From assembly GCA_963575645.1 (NCBI GenBank), contig OY754466.1:7976001-8040000 (forward strand): a stretch of DNA of 64,000 nt. Reading direction: 5' to 3'. Each line of letters begins with the position of its first letter. Positions within the stretch are counted from its first letter, which is position 1. The position numbers were made by a program, and so were the translations under genes. The stretch is from Xanthostigma xanthostigma (lineage: Eukaryota; Arthropoda; Insecta; Raphidioptera; Raphidiidae). The notes below the pieces were generated by a model that saw nothing but the letters and a program-made list of their open reading frames with translations, was not told the origin of the DNA and did no database searches. Shown one piece after another: positions 1 to 9,450 of this stretch.

Positions 1-1286
1 AAACCGATTCGCCACTCGGTCGTATTTCGATCGAGCGAATCGAATCGTTGTGCGCTTGTTTCGTGTATGTGTTCTTTGCGCGCGCGAGGTCAATGTCCCC
101 CCCACCCTAGCGTGCACATTGCGCATGTCCATGCGTAATGTACACGCTCTACCTTCTCTTGTTATCGCGTTGTTTTATCGCCGTGGCCCGCTTTGATGGC
201 TATAATATGATATTATTGTTTGTGAAATTGTGAGCATGTGTGCGTACTACGGTGCAACTTGAGACCTGAATATAATAGTACGTACTAATAGTAATTAAAT
301 AGACTGACGTGATTATTATTGTTATTTGTTTAGTTACAAATACAATGTTTATTGCATTTGACTTGATAAAATGAGCCCCCCTCCCCACACCACACTCAAG
401 TAAATAAACTAAGATTTTTTTTATTACCATGCGGGAAAAGTGGTATCTTTACGCATGCTGTTACGGTTGAAAAGTAGCTATTTTCATTTGCGTGCGGAAA
501 CTTTATTTGTCGCACTGAAATTATTGTTTGCCGCACGCAAATTCAGAGAAAAAAACAAAATAATAACGGTGTTAATGTCAACGAAACAAACTGTCATTTG
601 AAGCAGATTTGAGGTTAAAATTTTGGATTATGGACTTTTATTTTTGACAATTTTAACTGAATTTTCAACTTTTTAATGATTTAATTTTAAATTTTTATTA
701 CTTCTAATTTCTTTTTTTAATTCGTAATAAAATTTTAATATAATTTAATTCGTAATAAAAAATAGTATGTGCAACTCGTGCGGCATTGTCGCACTAGTTG
801 CACAATATACTATTTAAGTATTACTATAAAAACGAAATTTCGCGTGTTGCGGCGAGAAAAGATCGAACTGTAAACAGAAACACGCACAAACGCAAGTTAA
901 GGCCGCTGCACACGAGGCTTAGATTTGATTACTAGTTTTCTAGCGCTGGTTTTCTTGATTGCTCTTATATGTGCTCACTTCACACGAGACGTCATTACAA
1001 GCTTGCTCTGCAGGTAGATTCGTAGAAACTTATAATAATCCTTTATTGGATACTCGAATCCTTGGTTTACTGGTGCCGAGTTTGGCGCCTTCGAAACTAT
1101 TTTTGGGTTCGCGCGGTCCCACGGATAATTGGACCTGTCTTCATCCATCGCATATAACGGCTGCTTCTCAAACGTGGCCGACCTTGACACTTGGTCCCCA
1201 TAATGACAGTAATAATAAACCGAAAGCCATCGCAATCGTGTCTTTCATATTATTAAACCAAGGTCAATTAAGTTGCTCTAACTTAA
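1..1286. other. No recognised gene; small hairpins and a dispersed-repeat piece
   Basis: No gene is recognisable. Two short hairpins are visible: one around 484-544 (TTTGCGTGCGGAAA pairing with TTTGCCGCACGCAAA) and one around 765-807 built on GTGCAACTCGTGCG. The stretch at about 623-735 is repeated at about 32514-32605, so it is a dispersed repeat. Open frames at 959-1483 (+) and 975-1235 (-) overlap each other and run towards or into the next element; neither resembles a family I know. Confidence 0.5.
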
Positions 1287-1480
1287 TAGTGCTAACACAC
1301 GGTCGAACTTGGTCCGGTCCGACAACGGACATGGTACGGCGGATCTTGCAACAGACGACCGAATCTGTTCCCATCGAACCGGGCGGACACGCAGACTACT
1401 GTACAGACGAACAGATTTGGTACGGAGCGGACCAGATCCGCTGTCCGCTTCGAACCAAGTTCGACCGTCTGTTAGTACTA
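1287..1480. mobile_element. hAT-like MITE (foldback)
   Basis: The ends form inverted repeats: TAGTGCTAACACACGGTCGA on the left and its near-complement on the right, with about 26 bp of good pairing. The flanks TAACTTAA and TAACTTTA match at 7 of 8 bases, which is the 8-bp target duplication expected of hAT elements. It encodes nothing. The overlapping open frames are by-products of its GC-rich, self-complementary sequence. Confidence 0.7.
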
Positions 1481-1541
1481 TAACTTTACACTCTGTACGA
1501 ATGTACATGAGCATAATACAAGGAGCAATAGTAATCTATTC

Positions 1542-1798
1542 TTGAACAAATGTAATTATTCTAGATCTATGACAGCGCCATATTATTCGGCAGCTAACTT
1601 ATTTAATAAACTCCCCGATGAAATAAAAAACATCAACAATACCAATTTTTTTAAAAACAAATTGAAGGACTTTCTTTATAACAAAGCTTATTATAATGTT
1701 AAAGAGTACTGTATGATTTTATTATAACTTTTAATGTTACTCTGACTATGTATGGCACATCGTGCTTTTCATACAATAAATTTATGTATTATGTATTA
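1542..1798 (+). pseudogene. LINE reverse-transcriptase C-terminal fragment and 3' tail
   Basis: A 61-codon open stretch ends at 1727. It contains YYSAANLFNKLPDEIKN, then FFKNKLKDFL and AYYNVKEY. This pattern (a short YS..LFN.LP.EIK block followed by F..KLK.FL and YY.V.E) is typical of the region after the reverse-transcriptase domain at the C-terminus of insect non-LTR retrotransposons. It is followed by an AT-rich 3' part with AATAAA near 1776. No upstream reverse-transcriptase motifs are present, so this is a 5'-truncated dead copy. I cannot say which LINE clade it comes from. Confidence 0.65.
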
Positions 1799-3095
1799 AT
1801 AGATTACATAGGTTACCTCCTTCCATGAATGACATTATCTGGCGAACCGGTTCATATTTTTATCAACCGCGCAAAATCAGATCCGTCGAACGACGTCATT
1901 CTCCCACTACTATCCCATGGAACGAGGTAAACTCTGTAATATAGTGACCTTGTTATTAAGCGTATATTCCGAACATCCGACCTTGTAATGGCGATTATAT
2001 TATGTTGAGAAAATTACAAGCTCTGTAAAAGACGCTCAAAAAATTTCTGCTACTTTGACAGTTATGCCCATTTTTAAGAACTCTATTGCTACAGCTTCGA
2101 AATCGTGGAATTCTACTATATAATATTCCTTCATGAGCCGACAATGCTTTGCGTGCCGAAAGATTATTGACTGCTAAATTACCACTATTTTCAAAGATAC
2201 ACCTATATATATTCGTTTAAACATTCTCATAAAAATCGGATTTCATTTATATGAATTTATTAATGTTTAAACGAGCATATCTTTGAAAATAATACTCGAA
2301 TTTAGTCCTCAGGATCTTTTTTGTGGGAAATTTAATTCTCTACAAAATGCTGCTATCAAAAAATTAAAAAAAATTCTTGTTTGAGTAAAAACGTTGTTTT
2401 TCCCATGTTAACAAACTCGGTTTGCGCCGTTCACAGGTTTGATCTAGGAAGCTGAAATTTTGAGAGAATATTTTTTAGATCTAGTGCTAAAGCATTAGCC
2501 AATGGGACCCAAAAATTAAAAAAAAAAAACACCTTAAAGAGTATATCAATCAGATTTTCAAATATTTTAATTCCTATAGTTTTCGAAGCACTGCTCTACT
2601 GATTGTTTCCCTTTAGGCGTATATTGAAATACCGACCACGCCACGAGTAACGGCTTAAATTACAGAATATTCAGCATAAATTTCATAAATAACATAATTC
2701 GCAATAATAGAATAATACCGCAGGTGTCTGAGCTATTTTTACCTGACACGGTGAATGCACAGCTGATTGCCTCGTGAAACGACACTCAACTGTTTAGTCA
2801 TGTGCGTGAAAATCGCGGGAACAACTGACTGTCGGCAGCCGCCGCCTTTCTATTCTATTCCCGATTTAACTTACCTTTTCTTTCACGCACATGAAATTAT
2901 TGTAATGGAATGTGATCGGTTGTGTTTTGTTATTATTTTATTGAATTCACCCGGATAGATTTTTTAATTTAGCAGCGAAATAATGGAGGACAACAAATAG
3001 ATTACTTTACTTGTATAGAGCGTCTATAAGTCTACATCCAGCGTTTAGTTCAGAAATCGCGTACCGAATCCTATATATAGACATTTTGATCGATA
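1799..3095. other. No recognised feature
   Basis: AT-rich sequence with poly-A/T runs and no RNA gene or transposon end that I can recognise. The open frame at 2767-2958 is short and resembles nothing I know. Confidence 0.4.
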
Positions 3096-3656
3096 TCTAT
3101 TATACTAATATATAAAGCTGAAGAGTTTGTTTGTTTGTTTGGCTTGAACGCGCTAATCTCAGGAACTACTGGTTCGAATTGAATTGTTTTTTTTGTTGGA
3201 TAGCTCATTTATCGAGGAAGGTTATAGGCTATATAATATCACGCTACGACCAATAGGAGCGGAGCATCAATGAAAAATGTTGCAAAATGTAACTCAAAAT
3301 TTGTCCGTCCGACTAAAAAACTTTTGAACGGTAACTCCGATCATCATGAAATTTGGACACTACATTCATCTCGGTAAATTAAGATGAACGTGCGTACTCA
3401 TGTCCCTCCCCCCATTCGTTCTTTTGCACTCGGGCGAAACTTTGTACAATTTGATGGGTAATTTTTGAATATGTAAATGATTATTATTGACTAATAGTTC
3501 ACCATTTTTGAGACATACGATTCAATTGAGATTATCATTTACATATCCAAAAATTACCGATCAAATTGTACAAAGTTTCGCCCGGGTGCAAAAGAACGAA
3601 TGGGGTGAGGGACATGAGTACTCACGTTCATCTTTAGTAAACGCTTTTATTTATTA
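3096..3656 (+). mobile_element. Helitron (lepidopteran TC...CTAG family), 3' half palindromic
   Basis: It starts at TC after an A (3095/3096), and the 5' part matches the other copies in this window (AAGCTGAAGAGTTTG, then AACGCGCTAATCTC and GGAGCGGAGC). The usual 3' block (CATCTCGGTAAA, CATTCGTTCTTTTGCAC) is present at 3365-3440. It then reappears inverted at about 3520-3645, giving arms of roughly 110 bp around 3508. The normal CTAG-T end is not clear, so the right boundary is approximate. Confidence 0.7.
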
Positions 3657-4345
3657 CTAGCGGCCCTGTACGTGCTTCGCTACGTATAAAGTGAAATAAT
3701 AAAACAATTTAATTGGAACATCTATCTATCTATCTATCTATTTTATTAATTGCTAGCTATTTTAAAATATAGGTACATGGGCGTATATGTGTTTATGTCG
3801 AGCACTCCGGCTGCGCCGTCGTGCTCGAAAAAAAATAGCGTAAAGTATTCGTGGATAACTGGTCTTTAAAACACTTGCTCTATTTCGAGCACTCCGGCTG
3901 CGCCGTCGTGCTCGAAAACAAATAGCGTAAAGTATTCGTGGATAACTGGTCTTTAAAACACTTGCTCTCGAGCACTCCGGCTGCGCCGTCGTGCTCGAAA
4001 AAAAATAGCGTAAAGTATTAGTGGATAACTGGTCTTTAAAACACTTGCTCTATTTCGAGGGTTCACTCCGGCTGCGCCGTCGTGCTCGAAAAAAAAGCAT
4101 TTGTTTTAAACGATATTCAGTTTTTTTACATCCTCGATCTAGATATATGGTTGTTAAGTTTTCTTAAATAAGGATTCTTAAATTTTCTCTTCTTCCGCGC
4201 AATTTTTTTAATTTTTTCTGTCATAAGAACCTTCTCCTGACAATAACAAACACAACAAAAAAAAATATTGAAATCGGTCCAGCCGTTCACGCGTGATGGC
4301 GTGACCAAGGGATATAGGGATTCATTTTGATATACATTATATAGA
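3657..4345 (-). mobile_element. Helitron, second family, carrying an 87-bp tandem repeat
   Basis: Read on the minus strand, the element starts TC at 4345 (flanking A at 4346 complement) and ends CTAG at 3657 (flanking T at 3656 complement). Those are the Helitron rules: TC at the 5' end, CTRR at the 3' end, insertion between A and T. The end next to 3657 reads GCGGCCCTGTACGTGCTTCG, a distinct 3' end from the main family. The open frame at 4126-4308 is not recognisable as a protein. It abuts the preceding Helitron. Confidence 0.75.
3798..4100. repeat. 87-bp tandem repeat, about 3.5 units, each with a hairpin
   Basis: Units start at 3798, 3885, 3968 and 4055 (spacings 87, 83 and 87). Each begins with a hairpin whose 8-bp arms are TCGAGCAC and GTGCTCGA around CCGGCTGCGCCG. 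The third spacing is preceded by a unit lacking four bases (CTATTT shortened), and the last unit is partial with a mutated left arm. The array lies wholly inside the minus-strand Helitron, so it probably spreads with it. Confidence 0.9.
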
Positions 4346-5091
4346 TTCGAATAATAACATGCCGCAATTGATTTTTATATTATTCATGCGTAAGAAGTTT
4401 CACTTCGATTGTTTGTGCTTGTTCGTTTAAAGCCACGCCCTGACCTCTTCCAGTTTTAACTCGATAACTTCTATAGCCAACCCGGTGTTGAGCCGGAATA
4501 GTCACGACGACGGTGAGCTGGCATTTCCGGCAACGCGGGTGCTTTGTGACCTTGGCGCGGTCAATTTGATCTCCACGATTAGAATAAGTCTCTTGTGTTT
4601 GGCAGATGCTATATCGTGATTCATGCCAAATTAGCGCGAAAAACTGTACCCCAGGATCCGGACAACTGCGTGTTACAATGTGTTCTTTCTGTTCAACGAA
4701 GAATCATTTTTATAGCAACAAAACTTCTTATATAACTGTCGCGTGCGCCCCACGTTTTTCGTTTCAAATCTTACAAGTCAAAAAAAAAAATTTTATACTT
4801 TTTAGTTCGTTATAAACGTGATCTATTATTTTTTTTTATATATTTTATTCTTTTTAGTTAATAAAAACGTAGTAAAAACAAAAATACATAGTAAAAAAAA
4901 TAAAAATATTATATGGCTCACGGGTGGGTCGAACCCGCGACCTTCGCGTTATTAGCATAGCGCTCTAACCAACTAAGCTATGACCGTTGTTTGCATATGT
5001 CGTACAACGGTAAATAAGTAAGAATGAATTATAATATGTGTTATTAAAATTTCTTTATTTCTTTTATTATTTTCTTGTTTATTTTAGTATT
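4346..5091. other. No gene except a tRNA-derived remnant
   Basis: From 4346 to about 4700 the base composition is more balanced than nearby, but I find no motif, RNA or transposon end. From 4780 the sequence becomes AT-rich. The only recognisable item is the tRNA-Ile-derived remnant at 4914-4986. Confidence 0.4.
4914..4986 (-). pseudogene. tRNA-Ile(AAT)-derived pseudogene
   Basis: On the minus strand the piece reads AGCTTAGTTGGTTAGAGCGC (D arm, box A), then GCTAATAACGC (anticodon loop with AAT), then GCGGGTTCGACCC (T arm, box B). The order and spacing match eukaryotic tRNA-Ile(AAT). The structure is broken: the acceptor stem pairs at about 5 of 7 positions, the anticodon stem has at least two mismatches and the T stem has two mismatches. 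I infer a dead copy or a tRNA-derived SINE head, not a working tRNA gene. Confidence 0.75.
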
Positions 5092-5826
5092 TTCTCGTAT
5101 TGTCATCTAATTCTGAGTTATGTTAAAAATTTCGAGTCTCTATCTCTTCAGGAAGTTAGTTTAAAATCAATTTTTAAAATCAATTACAAAGTTCCGCCCG
5201 ACATACACGAAAGGCAAGTTGATATAAGAACGTGGTAAAATACGTAAGAAGTATAACTTCCGTCGTGTGTCGACGAACCGACGCATCTCTTTTTCAAAAT
5301 ACACTGGACTTGCCTCAATTTTTACTTTAGGCGCGACAGTAGGTACCTAGATGTTGCATCTAGAAGGAAACACACATCGTAATTTTTGTGGTTGCAAATT
5401 GTATGAACTCTGTTATTGTAAGCGGTGCATCTGTACAACGAAGTTATTTATACAGTTAAGTTCTTCTCGTATTGTCATCTAATTCTGAGTTATGTTAAAA
5501 ATTTCAACTCTCTATCTCTTCAGGAAGTTAGTTTAAAATGAATTACAAAGTTTCGCCCGACATACACGAAAGGCAAGTTGATATAAGAACGTGGTAAAAT
5601 ACCTAAGAAGCATAACTTCCATCGTATGTCGACGAACCGACGCATCTCTTTTTCAAAATACACTGGACTTGCCTCAATTTTTACTTTAGGCGCGACAGTA
5701 GGTATCTAGATGTTGCATCTAGAAGGAAACACACATCGTAGTTTTTGTAGTTGCAAATTATATTATGAGCTCTGTTATTGTAAGCGGTGCATCTGTACAA
5801 CGAAGTTATTTATAGAGTTGAGTTCT
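5092..5826. repeat. Tandem duplication of about 372 bp, two copies
   Basis: Copy 1 starts at 5092 and copy 2 at 5464, both with TTCTCGTATTGTCATCTAAT, and both end near GAAGTTATTTATA. The copies are highly similar. Copy 2 lacks a short block (the repeated ATCAATTTTTAAA segment near 5170 of copy 1) and carries scattered substitutions. The open frame at 5038-5238 in copy 1 is closed in copy 2, which argues against coding. I do not recognise the sequence. Confidence 0.9.
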
Positions 5827-6223
5827 ATATTTATCATAGCGGCACATTAATCAACATTCGCACCGATCGTGTTATCCGTTATTACTACAACTTTGTGGAT
5901 GAACTGTTTAACGCACGCTCTAGTTTATTAATCTCAGCGTCGTTTAAATGAACGACATAGATACTTGGTTACGGAGTTCTTGTTGAAGAACAACGGTAAT
6001 AGACCGAGAGCTACTGAACTTTTCGGAAGCTGATAGGCGCGGAAGTGACATACATTATAATTAGTGGCCGACCGAAGCTCGATTTCAAGTAAAATTTAGA
6101 GCACATCGTACTATTTATGTAATAGGGACTTCCTAACTTTGACAGTTCATATAGCGGCCATCTTGTTGAAGCTACATCTGTCAAATTGGCTGTCATTTAT
6201 TCAGTCTGTTTTGCCAAATCACC
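5827..6223. other. Unassigned; hAT-end-like motif at 6062
   Basis: Near 6062 the sequence TAGTGGCCGACCGAAG resembles the left end of the hAT element at 54112 (TAGTGTCCGACCGAAG). No matching right end is seen, so this may be a truncated copy. The rest, up to the mariner remnant, is unassigned and may include the lost 5' flank of that transposon. Confidence 0.4.
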
Positions 6224-6888
6224 GTGGATGGATATAGCGTTCAACAACACGTGCAAATGATAAAATTGTTTTATCGAAATGAGTGTTCTGTTCGGACAAT
6301 GTTTCTTCACCCATTTTACTGTCGCCATAATCATCCTAACGAGAGGACTCCGACTATTCGCAGTGTGGTGGATAAATTTGCGTCCATTGGTTTAGTAAAC
6401 GATCAAGCAACACCCGCACGTCGACGAAACGCAAGATCTGCCAAAAACATCGCCGCTGTCTGTAAGAGTGTGCAGGAGAATCCGAGGCAGTCGATTTCGC
6501 GTCGCTTACAAGAACTCGGCATCCGTACAAACTTCAACTGAGCCCCAGAGCTGAAGGTAAAAGACCGTAAACAACGACGTGTTGGCTCTGGAGCAGTTGA
6601 AAACTGACCCTAATTTTCATCGAAAAATCATCTTCAGCGATGAGGCCCATTTCATGAATGAATGGGTACGCGTGAACAAACAAAATTGTCGAATTTGGGA
6701 CGATACCAATTCAAGAGCGTCCAATGCATCCAGAAACAGTCACCGTTTGGTGTGGACTTTGGGCTGGCGGTGTCATCGCTTCATATTTCTTTGAGAATGA
6801 CGTTGGCCAGGCGATCACCGTCAACGGCGAGCGCTTTATATCGATGATTACCAACTTCTTTTGGCCTGAATTGGATGGTTGGTACGAA
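6224..6888 (+). pseudogene. Tc1/mariner-type transposase remnant
   Basis: Three frames together spell a degraded transposase. Positions 6224-6541 hold the N-terminal helix-turn-helix region (DGYSVQQHVQMIKLFYRNE, then NERTPTIRSVVDKFASIG and KNIAAVCKSVQENPRQSI). Positions 6579-6720 hold LEQLKTDPNFHRKIIFSDEAHF, cut short here, with the first catalytic Asp in FSDEAHF. Positions 6724-6888 hold HPETVTVWCGLWAGGV and FFWPELD. There is a stop at 6541 and a frame change near 6580 and again near 6720. The second and third catalytic acidic residues are missing because the Helitron at 6889 replaces or separates the C-terminal half, which does not resume after it. The start codon is uncertain. It is a dead copy. 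Confidence 0.85.
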
Positions 6889-7499
6889 TCTATACTAATA
6901 TATAAAGCTGAAGAGTTTGTTTGTTTGAACGCGCTAATCTCTGGAACTACTGGTTCAAATTGAAAAAATTTTTTTTTGTTGGATAGCCCATTTACCGAGG
7001 AAGGCTATAGGCTATATAATATTACGCTACGACCATTAGGAGCGGAGCTTTAATGAAAAATGTTGCAAAAAGTATCTCAAAAATAAGCTTTTATTCATGT
7101 AAAATGCACTAACTAGATATACTCATATTAGTGATGAAAGAACGCAACCTCAGGTAGATCAATCGGTAGCGCATGCGACTGTCAATATCAGGGTCGTGGG
7201 TTCGAGCCCCACGTTGGGTGAATATATATATTTTTTTTTTTTATTTTTTACATTGCTTTCTTCTAAGGCTTACATTTAAATTTATTTTAATTTTATTTAA
7301 TTCAATTAAAAAAAAATTATTAGTTAAAAAAAGTTAAATACTGCACTTTATCGACAAAAACTTTTGAACGGTAACTCCGATCATCATGAAATTTGGACAC
7401 AACATTCATCTCGGTAAACTAAGATGAATGTGTGTACTCATGTCCCTTCCTTCCCCATTCATTCTTTTACACCCGAGTGAAACCGGGCGGGACCGCTAG
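6889..7499 (+). mobile_element. Helitron, main family, with tRNA-Lys-derived insert
   Basis: It starts TCTATACTAATATATAAAG after A6888 and ends GGGACCGCTAG before T7500, satisfying the TC...CTAG and A/T target rules. The 5' half has AACGCGCTAATCTC and GGAGCGGAGC. The middle holds a tRNA-like module. The 3' half has TTTTGAACGGTAACTCCGAT and TTTGGACACAACATTC, as in the sister copies at 10146, 16618, 45792 and 49598. It encodes no Rep/helicase, so it is non-autonomous. It interrupts a mariner remnant. Confidence 0.92.
7146..7221 (+). pseudogene. tRNA-Lys(CTT)-derived module inside Helitron
   Basis: CAATCGGTAGCGCATGCGAC matches the D arm region of insect tRNA-Lys, and CAGGGTCGTGGGTTCGAGCC followed by CCACGTTGGGTG matches its variable, T and acceptor regions. 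The anticodon loop reads CTGTCAA where tRNA-Lys has CTCTTAA, so the CTT anticodon has changed to GTC, and the anticodon stem no longer pairs. Box A- and box B-like sequences remain. It is not a functional tRNA gene. Confidence 0.8.
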
Positions 7500-8257
7500 T
7501 GTTTTATAATCATCGATTTACAATACTACTAGCTTTATAATAGAGTCTAAGGGCTATAATAGAGTCTAAGGGCAACTGAATTGCTGTTTCGTAAAAAAAA
7601 TCCAAGCTTTTTCATCTAAGTTTACCGTCGACTTAGTTTACAATCGACGGATTCAAACTCAGGTCGAATATACATTATTTATTATTTGCGGAAAGTTGCT
7701 CCGGCCTTGTCTTCGTCTTCTCCTTCTCTAACCGTCGCTTTCGTCCTTGTTTCGCAGCGCCGCGCCGGCCGGCGTCGCAAGCACAACTTTGCTAACTTTC
7801 CTCCTTTCTCCAACTACCGTTAGTTCTGCTAAACCCCACCCGGTAACAATCTTTAGTTATTATATGTATTATGTAAACCTCCCTGACTCCCTCTCTGCTA
7901 TAACAACAGTCAAAAGGAAACTGTATTATAGGCTTTCCAGTTTTCCCGCGTCTAGCGTTTGCAAACTACATATTCAAGTCTTATAAAAAAACGTTTTTGT
8001 AACTGTCATGACTCACTGTTGACTAATGTTTAAAGATATCGATATCGATTTTATGTCGGATTGTTTGACATAATGGCAAAAATGTTTACTTGAAACTATA
8101 GCCATCCCTGACAGAGAATCTAGCAAAGATGTCAAGGTTAATAGACCGCGAGAAAAAAAATACCACCAACCTTAATTATACAGTTGACGAAATAATGACT
8201 AATTTGTGTTAAGACTTAAGACTAACATATTTTAATGATTTTTGATTTAAATCAATA
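7500..8257. other. Unassigned; short duplication and possible exon signals
   Basis: A 22-bp unit around ATAATAGAGTCTAAGGG is repeated twice at about 7540-7575. At 7728 a CTAAC branch-point-like motif, a pyrimidine-rich run and TTTCGCAG at 7751-7757 look like a splice acceptor, and CGGTAACA near 7842 could be a donor. The enclosed 85 bp is GC-rich. It matches no protein I know, so no gene is called here. Confidence 0.3.
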
Positions 8258-8488
8258 CTAGTGGCCCGGCCCGGCTTCGCCCGAATTTGTAGATTCCCAT
8301 CGTAGATATACGTTGCAAAATTGGTTTCCACGAAAAGCGGTTTTATTTTAACGCGATAATATATAGCCTATATCCATCCTGAAGGTGCATTCTAAATATT
8401 GGTGAAAAAAAATTTGAAATCGGATGAGTAGTTTCGGAGATTACCTCGTACATCCAAACTCACAAACTTTATATTATGTTACTATAGA
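8258..8488 (-). mobile_element. Short Helitron, third family (231 bp)
   Basis: On the minus strand it begins TC at 8488, carries AATCTCCGAAACTACTCATC and AATATTTAGAATGCACCTTC, and ends with GGGCCACTAG at 8258. A and T flank it as expected. The copy at 30088 on the plus strand and the fragment at 17270 belong to the same family. It is non-coding. Confidence 0.8.
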
Positions 8489-8728
8489 TCGTCCGCACTC
8501 GCACTTGGCCGTTTTTTAGGCGCTGAGCATAATATCTAGAAGCGTCAATAATGTTAAATCTCGTATAGTTTGACTATTTTTGGTATTTATTTATTTCTTC
8601 GTATAAGTATTGAACCTGCAAATAAAAAGTATTTACATATTTTGTAGAATAAATATTTCTCTTTTCAATGAAAGAAATACTTTTCGCGATTAGTGTACTA
8701 ATTTTCAGAAAACCGAGCGATTATTAAA

Positions 8729-8749
8729 ACGACTCTCGGAACTAGTGGA
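8729..8749 (+). promoter_or_regulatory. PSEA-like element of the U6 gene
   Basis: The 21 bp CGACTCTCGGAACTAGTGGA, at -70 to -50 from U6, aligns with the element upstream of all U1 and U5 genes in this window (core ACTCTCG followed by A and a downstream GG). In insects the PSEA recruits the snRNA activator complex, and in U6 genes it lies slightly farther upstream than in Pol II snRNA genes, as seen here. Confidence 0.75.
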
Positions 8750-8767
8750 TTTCTCAGCAGTGCTGGG

Positions 8768-8775
8768 TATATATA
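8768..8775 (+). promoter_or_regulatory. TATA box of the U6 gene
   Basis: TATATATA lies at -31 to -24 relative to the U6 start. A TATA box next to the PSEA is what commits insect U6 genes to RNA polymerase III. The U1 and U5 genes here lack one. Confidence 0.8.
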
Positions 8776-8798
8776 CGAGTTACTGAGGTACGTCAACC

Positions 8799-8815
8799 GT
8801 ACTTGCTTCGGCAGT

Positions 8816-8855
<40 letters not shown>

Positions 8856-8905
8856 GGCCCCTGCGCAAGGATGACACGCAAAATCGTGAAGCGTTCCACA
8901 TTTTT
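8799..8905 (+). ncRNA. U6: U6 spliceosomal snRNA
   Basis: This is a complete U6 gene of about 107 nt. U6 is the catalytic snRNA of the spliceosome, pairing first with U4 and then with U2 and the 5' splice site. The 5' hairpin GTACTTGCTTCGGCAGTAC pairs as in other U6 RNAs with one bulged U. The ACAGAGA box follows GGAACGAT, and then come ATTAGCATGGCCCCTGCGCA (with the AGC triad), GGATGACACGC and CGTGAAGCGTTCCACA. The gene ends in a run of eight T, a Pol III terminator. A TATA box at -31 and a PSEA at -70 show Pol III transcription. No core residue looks altered, so this is very probably active. The open frame on the opposite strand is a shadow. Confidence 0.97.
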
Positions 8906-8908
8906 TTT
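8901..8908 (+). terminator. Pol III terminator of U6
   Basis: A run of eight T directly follows GTTCCACA, the conserved 3' end of U6. RNA polymerase III stops at such runs and leaves a short U tail on the RNA. Confidence 0.9.
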
Positions 8909-9339
8909 GTTTTTTTTTTCATTTTTTATACTCGCTCATCTGTTTTAATTTCCTTTTTCACTCTCGGTGCGTGACTTACACTCGCACTTGACCTTCTTCC
9001 ACTTCTACTGATTTGAACAAATTGATGAAATAGGGAAAATAACATTTTCTTCATACGTCGATCGAAAGTACATACTTTCGACATCGATTGTAAAGCAGAA
9101 AGTCAAACACTTACTCATTGGTGGGATTACACGCACCGTACGTTCGGACGGCAGTAAAGAAAAAAATATTGACTGTTGTTTAGATAGCAATCCTGTTACA
9201 TTTTAGCTAATAGTCGCGAACAGCTGTCATTCGTGTTTTTACGTATGACTTGAAAACTTCTGCTTGGAATTTATCTGTGTTTTTAGGTAATTAATTAATT
9301 AATGTATTTAATAAACGTACTTACGACCGAGGTATGAAG

Positions 9340-9450
9340 AAAAATAGTATACACCACACTGACCGAAAGTTGATACCTTGCACTGCGCGTCATGATGTCG
9401 GGGCAAGAATATCAAACTTTCGGCCCTTGAGGTGTAATATACTATTTTCT
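9340..9450. mobile_element. Foldback MITE
   Basis: The ends AGAAAAATAGTATACACC and GGTGTAATATACTATTTTCT are inverted. Further in, CCGAAAGTTGATA pairs with TATCAAACTTTCGG. The arms total about 40 bp around a 30-bp loop. No target duplication could be fixed. Confidence 0.65.

Noticed and set aside
959..1483. 174-codon plus-strand open frame
   Set aside because: Its last third runs through a foldback MITE, overlapping frames exist on the other strand, and no motif is recognised.
3798..4100. Regular repeats with hairpins, considered as a CRISPR array
   Set aside because: The units are contiguous with no unique spacers, and the sequence is a eukaryotic Helitron.
7146..7221. A functional tRNA-Asp gene (GTC anticodon)
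   Set aside because: The body is clearly tRNA-Lys with a mutated anticodon, the anticodon stem does not pair, and the piece lies inside a Helitron.
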